From the NCBI RefSeq assembly GCF_037055355.1, contig NZ_CP146350.1:1697001-1761000 (forward strand): a stretch of 64,000 bases of DNA, in the 5' to 3' direction. Each line of letters opens with the position of its first letter. Positions within the stretch are counted from its first letter, which is position 1. Shown piece after piece: positions 61,126 to 64,000 of this stretch. Source of the stretch: Streptomyces sp. DG1A-41 (GTDB taxonomy: Bacteria; Actinomycetota; Actinomycetes; Streptomycetales; Streptomycetaceae). The notes beneath the pieces were generated by a model. That model worked only from the letters and a program-made list of their open reading frames with translations, was not told where the DNA came from and ran no database searches. The position numbers were made by a program, and so were the translations under genes.

Positions 61126-62138
61126 GCGGTCCCGGCATCTCCGTCGTGATCTGCGCGTACACCGAGGACCGCTGGGAGGACATCCTCGCGGCGGTCTCCT
61201 CGGTGCGGGCGCAGTCACGGCCCGCCCTGGAGACGCTGCTGGTCGTCGACCACAACGAGACGCTCCGGGAGCGGCTGGCCAGGGAGTACAAGGAATCCCC
61301 CGACGGCACTGTGGTGCGGGTGCTCGCCAACGCGGGCCCCCGCGGCCTGTCCGCCGGCCGCAACACCGGGATCGAGGCCGCGCGCGGCGAGGTCGTCGCC
61401 TTCCTCGACGACGACGCCGTGGCCGAGCGCGACTGGCTGCTGCGCTTCGCCGAGGCGTACGCCGACCCGCGCGTGATGGCGGTCGGCGGGCGTACGGAGC
61501 CGGTCTGGGCGTCGGGGCGGCGGCCCGACTGGTTCCCCGAGGAGTTCGACTGGGTGGTGGGCTGCAGCTACCGGGGCCTGCCGCGCGGCCGGGTCCGGGT
61601 GCGCAACGTGCTCGGCGGCAACGCCTCGTTCCGCCGCAGCGCGTTCGACGCGGCGGGCGGCTTCGCCACCGGCATCGGCCGGGACGGCGACAAACGTCCG
61701 CTGGGCTGCGAGGAGACGGAACTGTGCATCCGTCTCAGCCGGGCCCGGCCCGACGCGGTGCTGCTGATCGACGACCGGGCGGTGATCCACCACCGGGTGC
61801 CCGAGGCCCGCGAGCACTTCCGCTACTTCCGCACGCGCACGTACGCCGAGGGCCTGTCCAAGGCCCTGGTGGCCCGGAGTGTCGGCGCCGACAAGGGGCT
61901 GGAGTCCGAACGCCGGTACGCCACCCGGGTCCTGCCGGCCGGGGTGGCGCGGGGGCTGCGGGACGCCCTGCTGGCCCGGCCGGGCGGCGCCGGGCGGGCG
62001 GGGGCGATCGTCGCCGGAGTGCTGACGGCGGCGGGCGGATACGTGGTGGGCAGCGTGCGGGCCCGCCGGGGCGGAACCACGTTCTCGGTGCCCGAGTTGT
62101 CCGTGCCCGGGCCGGAGGGGGCGGTGCTCCGTGAGTGA
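61122..62138 (+). CDS. GT2 glycosyltransferase with C-terminal hydrophobic segment
   Basis: The 338-residue protein has ISVVICAYTEDRWEDILAAV at the start, RGLSAGRNTGIEAARGEVVA then FLDDDA near residue 80 and GGNASFRRSAF near 165. The catalytic-region E-E is in GCEETELCIRLS. A weakly hydrophobic segment near 295-315 may be a membrane association site. The start is TTG 61122, overlapping the previous TGA and preceded by GGAGAGG; no ATG or GTG in this frame fits. Its 3' end overlaps the deacetylase start by eight bases. Confidence 0.9.
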   Translation: MSGPGISVVICAYTEDRWEDILAAVSSVRAQSRPALETLLVVDHNETLRERLAREYKESPDGTVVRVLANAGPRGLSAGRNTGIEAARGEVVAFLDDDAVAERDWLLRFAEAYADPRVMAVGGRTEPVWASGRRPDWFPEEFDWVVGCSYRGLPRGRVRVRNVLGGNASFRRSAFDAAGGFATGIGRDGDKRPLGCEETELCIRLSRARPDAVLLIDDRAVIHHRVPEAREHFRYFRTRTYAEGLSKALVARSVGADKGLESERRYATRVLPAGVARGLRDALLARPGGAGRAGAIVAGVLTAAGGYVVGSVRARRGGTTFSVPELSVPGPEGAVLRE

Positions 62139-62931
62139 CGCACGCGTGCCGATCCTCATGTACCACGCGGTCGCGACCGATCCGAACGACGCGACCCGCG
62201 CCCTGTCCGTGACCCCCGAGGCGTTCGCCGAGCAGATGTCGGTGCTCGCGGACCGGGGTCTGAGCCCCGTCACCACCGCCGAACTGGCGGCGTGCTGGCG
62301 CTCCGGGCGCGCGCTGCCCGAGCGGCCGGTCCTCATCACGTTCGACGACGGCTACGAGGGCGTGCACCGGCACGCCCTGCCCGTGCTCGCCAAGCACGGC
62401 TTCCCGGCCACCCTGTTCGTCTCGACCGGGTGGATCCAGGGGCCGTACGACACCGGCGGCGGCCTGGACACCATGCTGGACTGGGACCAGGTCCGCGAGC
62501 TCGCGGCGGCGGGCGTCGAGATCGGCGGGCACAGCCACAGCCACCCGCAGCTCGACCAGGTCTCCGACGCCACGCTGCGGTTCGAGCTGATCCACTGCAA
62601 GGAGATCGTCGCGGACCAACTGAACACCGTCCCGGCGTCGTTCGCCTATCCCTACGGCTACTCCAGCCGCCGGGTCCGGCAGGCGGTGCGGGAGACGGGA
62701 TACGCCCAGGCACTCGCCGTCGGCAACGGCCTCGCGCGCCGCGCCCAGGGGCCGTACGCCCTGCGGCGCGTGACGGTGCGCCGCGGCACGGACACCGCCG
62801 AGTTCGAGCGGCTGGTCGAAGGCCGTGCGATCGCCCGTACGTTCGCCAGGGACCGTGCGCTGACCAAGGGGTACGCCGTGGTCCGCAGGACACGCCAGGC
62901 ACGCCGGCTGGTCTCCCGCCTCGCGGCTTGA
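62131..62931 (+). CDS. NodB-type polysaccharide deacetylase
   Basis: The 266-residue protein has the NodB motifs ITFDDGYEGV near residue 70 (catalytic Asp and metal Asp), GGHSHSHPQL near 132 (metal His pair) and FAYPYGYSSRRVR. No signal peptide is evident: the GTG 62131 start gives VSDARVPILMYHAV directly, so it acts in the cytosol or is anchored through a partner. It should remove N-acetyl groups from a GlcNAc-containing glycan made by the two upstream transferases. A hairpin at 62948-62984 ends the operon. Confidence 0.93.
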   Translation: MSDARVPILMYHAVATDPNDATRALSVTPEAFAEQMSVLADRGLSPVTTAELAACWRSGRALPERPVLITFDDGYEGVHRHALPVLAKHGFPATLFVSTGWIQGPYDTGGGLDTMLDWDQVRELAAAGVEIGGHSHSHPQLDQVSDATLRFELIHCKEIVADQLNTVPASFAYPYGYSSRRVRQAVRETGYAQALAVGNGLARRAQGPYALRRVTVRRGTDTAEFERLVEGRAIARTFARDRALTKGYAVVRRTRQARRLVSRLAA

Positions 62932-62947
62932 CCCGCACCTGGGAAAA

Positions 62948-62984
62948 CGCCGCGTGCGCACCGGGAAACCGGGTGCACGCGGCG
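62948..62984 (+). terminator. Hairpin terminator of the glycan operon
   Basis: CGCCGCGTGC (62948-62957) pairs with GCACGCGGCG (62975-62984), with further partial pairing inside the 17-base loop, 16 bases past the deacetylase stop. Confidence 0.7.
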
Positions 62985-63007
62985 CCCTCGTGCCGGATCA
63001 TGGCGGC

Positions 63008-64000
63008 ATGTCTGGAAACCCGCACGAGGCGCTGCCGATCCGGCTCAACGTCGACGACTCCGACTCCCCGTCCGATGTCGTCGACGCGCTGTTCCTCGGC
63101 CGCTTCGCGACGGGCGAACAGCCGTACTCCCACGCGGTGAACATCGACCGCGTACGGTCCGGGGCGACGCTGATGCCGTCCGGTGCACGCGTGCTGCGCG
63201 CCGCCCGGGACGACGACCGCAGCGCGACGCTCGCGGAGGGCGACGGCTGGACGCTGCTGATCTCCCGCTGGAACCGGGGCGCCGACGTCACGGTCACGGC
63301 GACCAGCGCCGAGCTGGCGAAGAAGGTCCTCGACCAGGCCACGGACGGCGCGGCTGACGAACCCGAACCGCAGCCGGAGAACGTCACGATGGGCTTCTGG
63401 TACGTCTCCCCGCGCCGCGGCCCGCACCGCACCACGCGCCAGATCGCGGCGGGCACCTGGGACGAGATCCGGCCCAACTACACGGCACCGGTGGCGGACG
63501 CGATGGACCGCCTGATGAAAACGACCCCCGAGGACATCTCGGCCGGCTCCTCCTCCTGCACGGCCCGCCGGGCACCGGCAAGACCTCCGCGCTGCGTACC
63601 CTCGCCCGGTCCTGGCGGGACTGGTGCCAGGTGGACTGCGTCCTGGACCCCGAGCGGCTGTTCAGTGACGTCGGCTATCTGATGGACATCGCCATCGGCG
63701 AGGAGGACTCGGCGGGCAAGGGCCGCTGGCGGCTGCTGCTCCTGGAGGACTGCGACGAGCTGATCCGCGGCGAGGCCAAGCACACGGCGGGCCAGGCGCT
63801 GTCGCGGCTGCTGAACCTGACGGACGGACTGCTCGGCCAGGGCCGCAACGTCCTGGTCGGCGTCACGACCAACGAGGACCTGGAGCGGCTGCACCCCGCC
63901 GTCGTCCGGCCCGGCCGCTGCCTGGCCCGGATCGAGGTGGGTCCGCTGACCCGCGCGGAGGCGGTGAGCTGGCTGGGCCGCGAGGACGGCATCGGCCGCG
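63008..64000 (+). pseudogene. DUF5925/AAA ATPase, frameshifted at ~63543 and cut by the window end
   Basis: From ATG 63008 the first ~178 residues form a DUF5925-type N-terminal domain (LPIRLNVDDSDSPSDVVDAL then FLG, TLLISRWNRGADVTV, NVTMGFWYVSPRRGPHRTT). After EDISAG the frame turns into an Arg/Pro/Ser-rich reading and stops. In the -1 frame the sequence continues as RLLLLHGPPGTGKTSALRTL with Walker A, LLLLEDCDELI with Walker B, VTTNEDLERLHPAVVRPGR, typical of AAA proteins, open to the end. The junction GGCCGGCTC looks like loss of one base or of one GGCC unit. Confidence 0.8.

Overview
The window is chromosomal DNA from a high-GC actinomycete, almost certainly a Streptomyces. The evidence is roughly 70% or more G+C, frequent GTG/TTG starts, a dense set of TetR-family regulators, Tat and Sec export signals, an RskA/SigK pair, and several dispersed intergenic repeats of the kind common in Streptomyces. 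No rRNA, tRNA, prophage or CRISPR array was recognised.

Layout. 1-5261: an idonate/gluconate dehydrogenase pair, a molybdenum oxidoreductase with its cytochrome b subunit, and an APC permease with a TPR-like protein. 5645-9383: a DMT transporter, a NUDIX hydrolase, two DUF202 membrane proteins, a 0.5 kb degenerate tandem repeat and a quinone-oxidoreductase-like enzyme. 9524-15104: an acyl-CoA catabolic island (APH-like phosphotransferase, acyl-CoA dehydrogenase, TetR, acyl-CoA synthetase, SDR) made of two converging operons, each headed by the same TetR-type operator. 15265-20741: exported NamZ-like hydrolase, alpha/beta hydrolase, penicillin-acylase-type Ntn hydrolase. 21007-25507: two frameshifted genes, a BKACE enzyme, SoxR, MaoC, TetR and a YiaA-type protein. 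25567-33600: acyl-CoA dehydrogenase/TetR, ArsR-like regulator, EamA and MHS transporters, and an alcohol/aldehyde dehydrogenase pair separated by a MITE. 33680-38732: orphan MalK-like ATPase, the wreck of a sortase locus, MFS and CitMHS transporters. 38867-46020: frameshifted molybdopterin oxidoreductase with TetR and a lipoprotein, homogentisate dioxygenase, GntR, and an orphan type ISP specificity-domain protein. 46017-48532: TetR and a Drr-type ABC exporter. 49109-55725: SigK/RskA divergent from DUF4331, TPR and NicO-type metal transporter genes. 55793-59823: Ser/Thr kinase, SGNH esterase, subtilisin-like protease. 60304-62931: two GT2 glycosyltransferases and a polysaccharide deacetylase in one overlapping operon. 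63008-end: a DUF5925/AAA ATPase with a frameshift.

Themes. Local regulators dominate, and several candidate operators can be read directly: ATACCGACCGGTCGGTAT-like, CTAAGC-N4-GCTTAG-like, AAANTAGC...TAGTTT and TACGTACAGCGTACGTA-type. Five loci carry disrupted reading frames (21007, 22594, 35225-35844, 39240, 63543). Most disruptions lie in homopolymers or short repeats, so they are either real gene decay or sequencing indels. The most system-like and least explained block is the sigK-rskA / DUF4331-TPR-NicO cluster. Its DUF4331 gene is preceded by an ECF-type promoter match.
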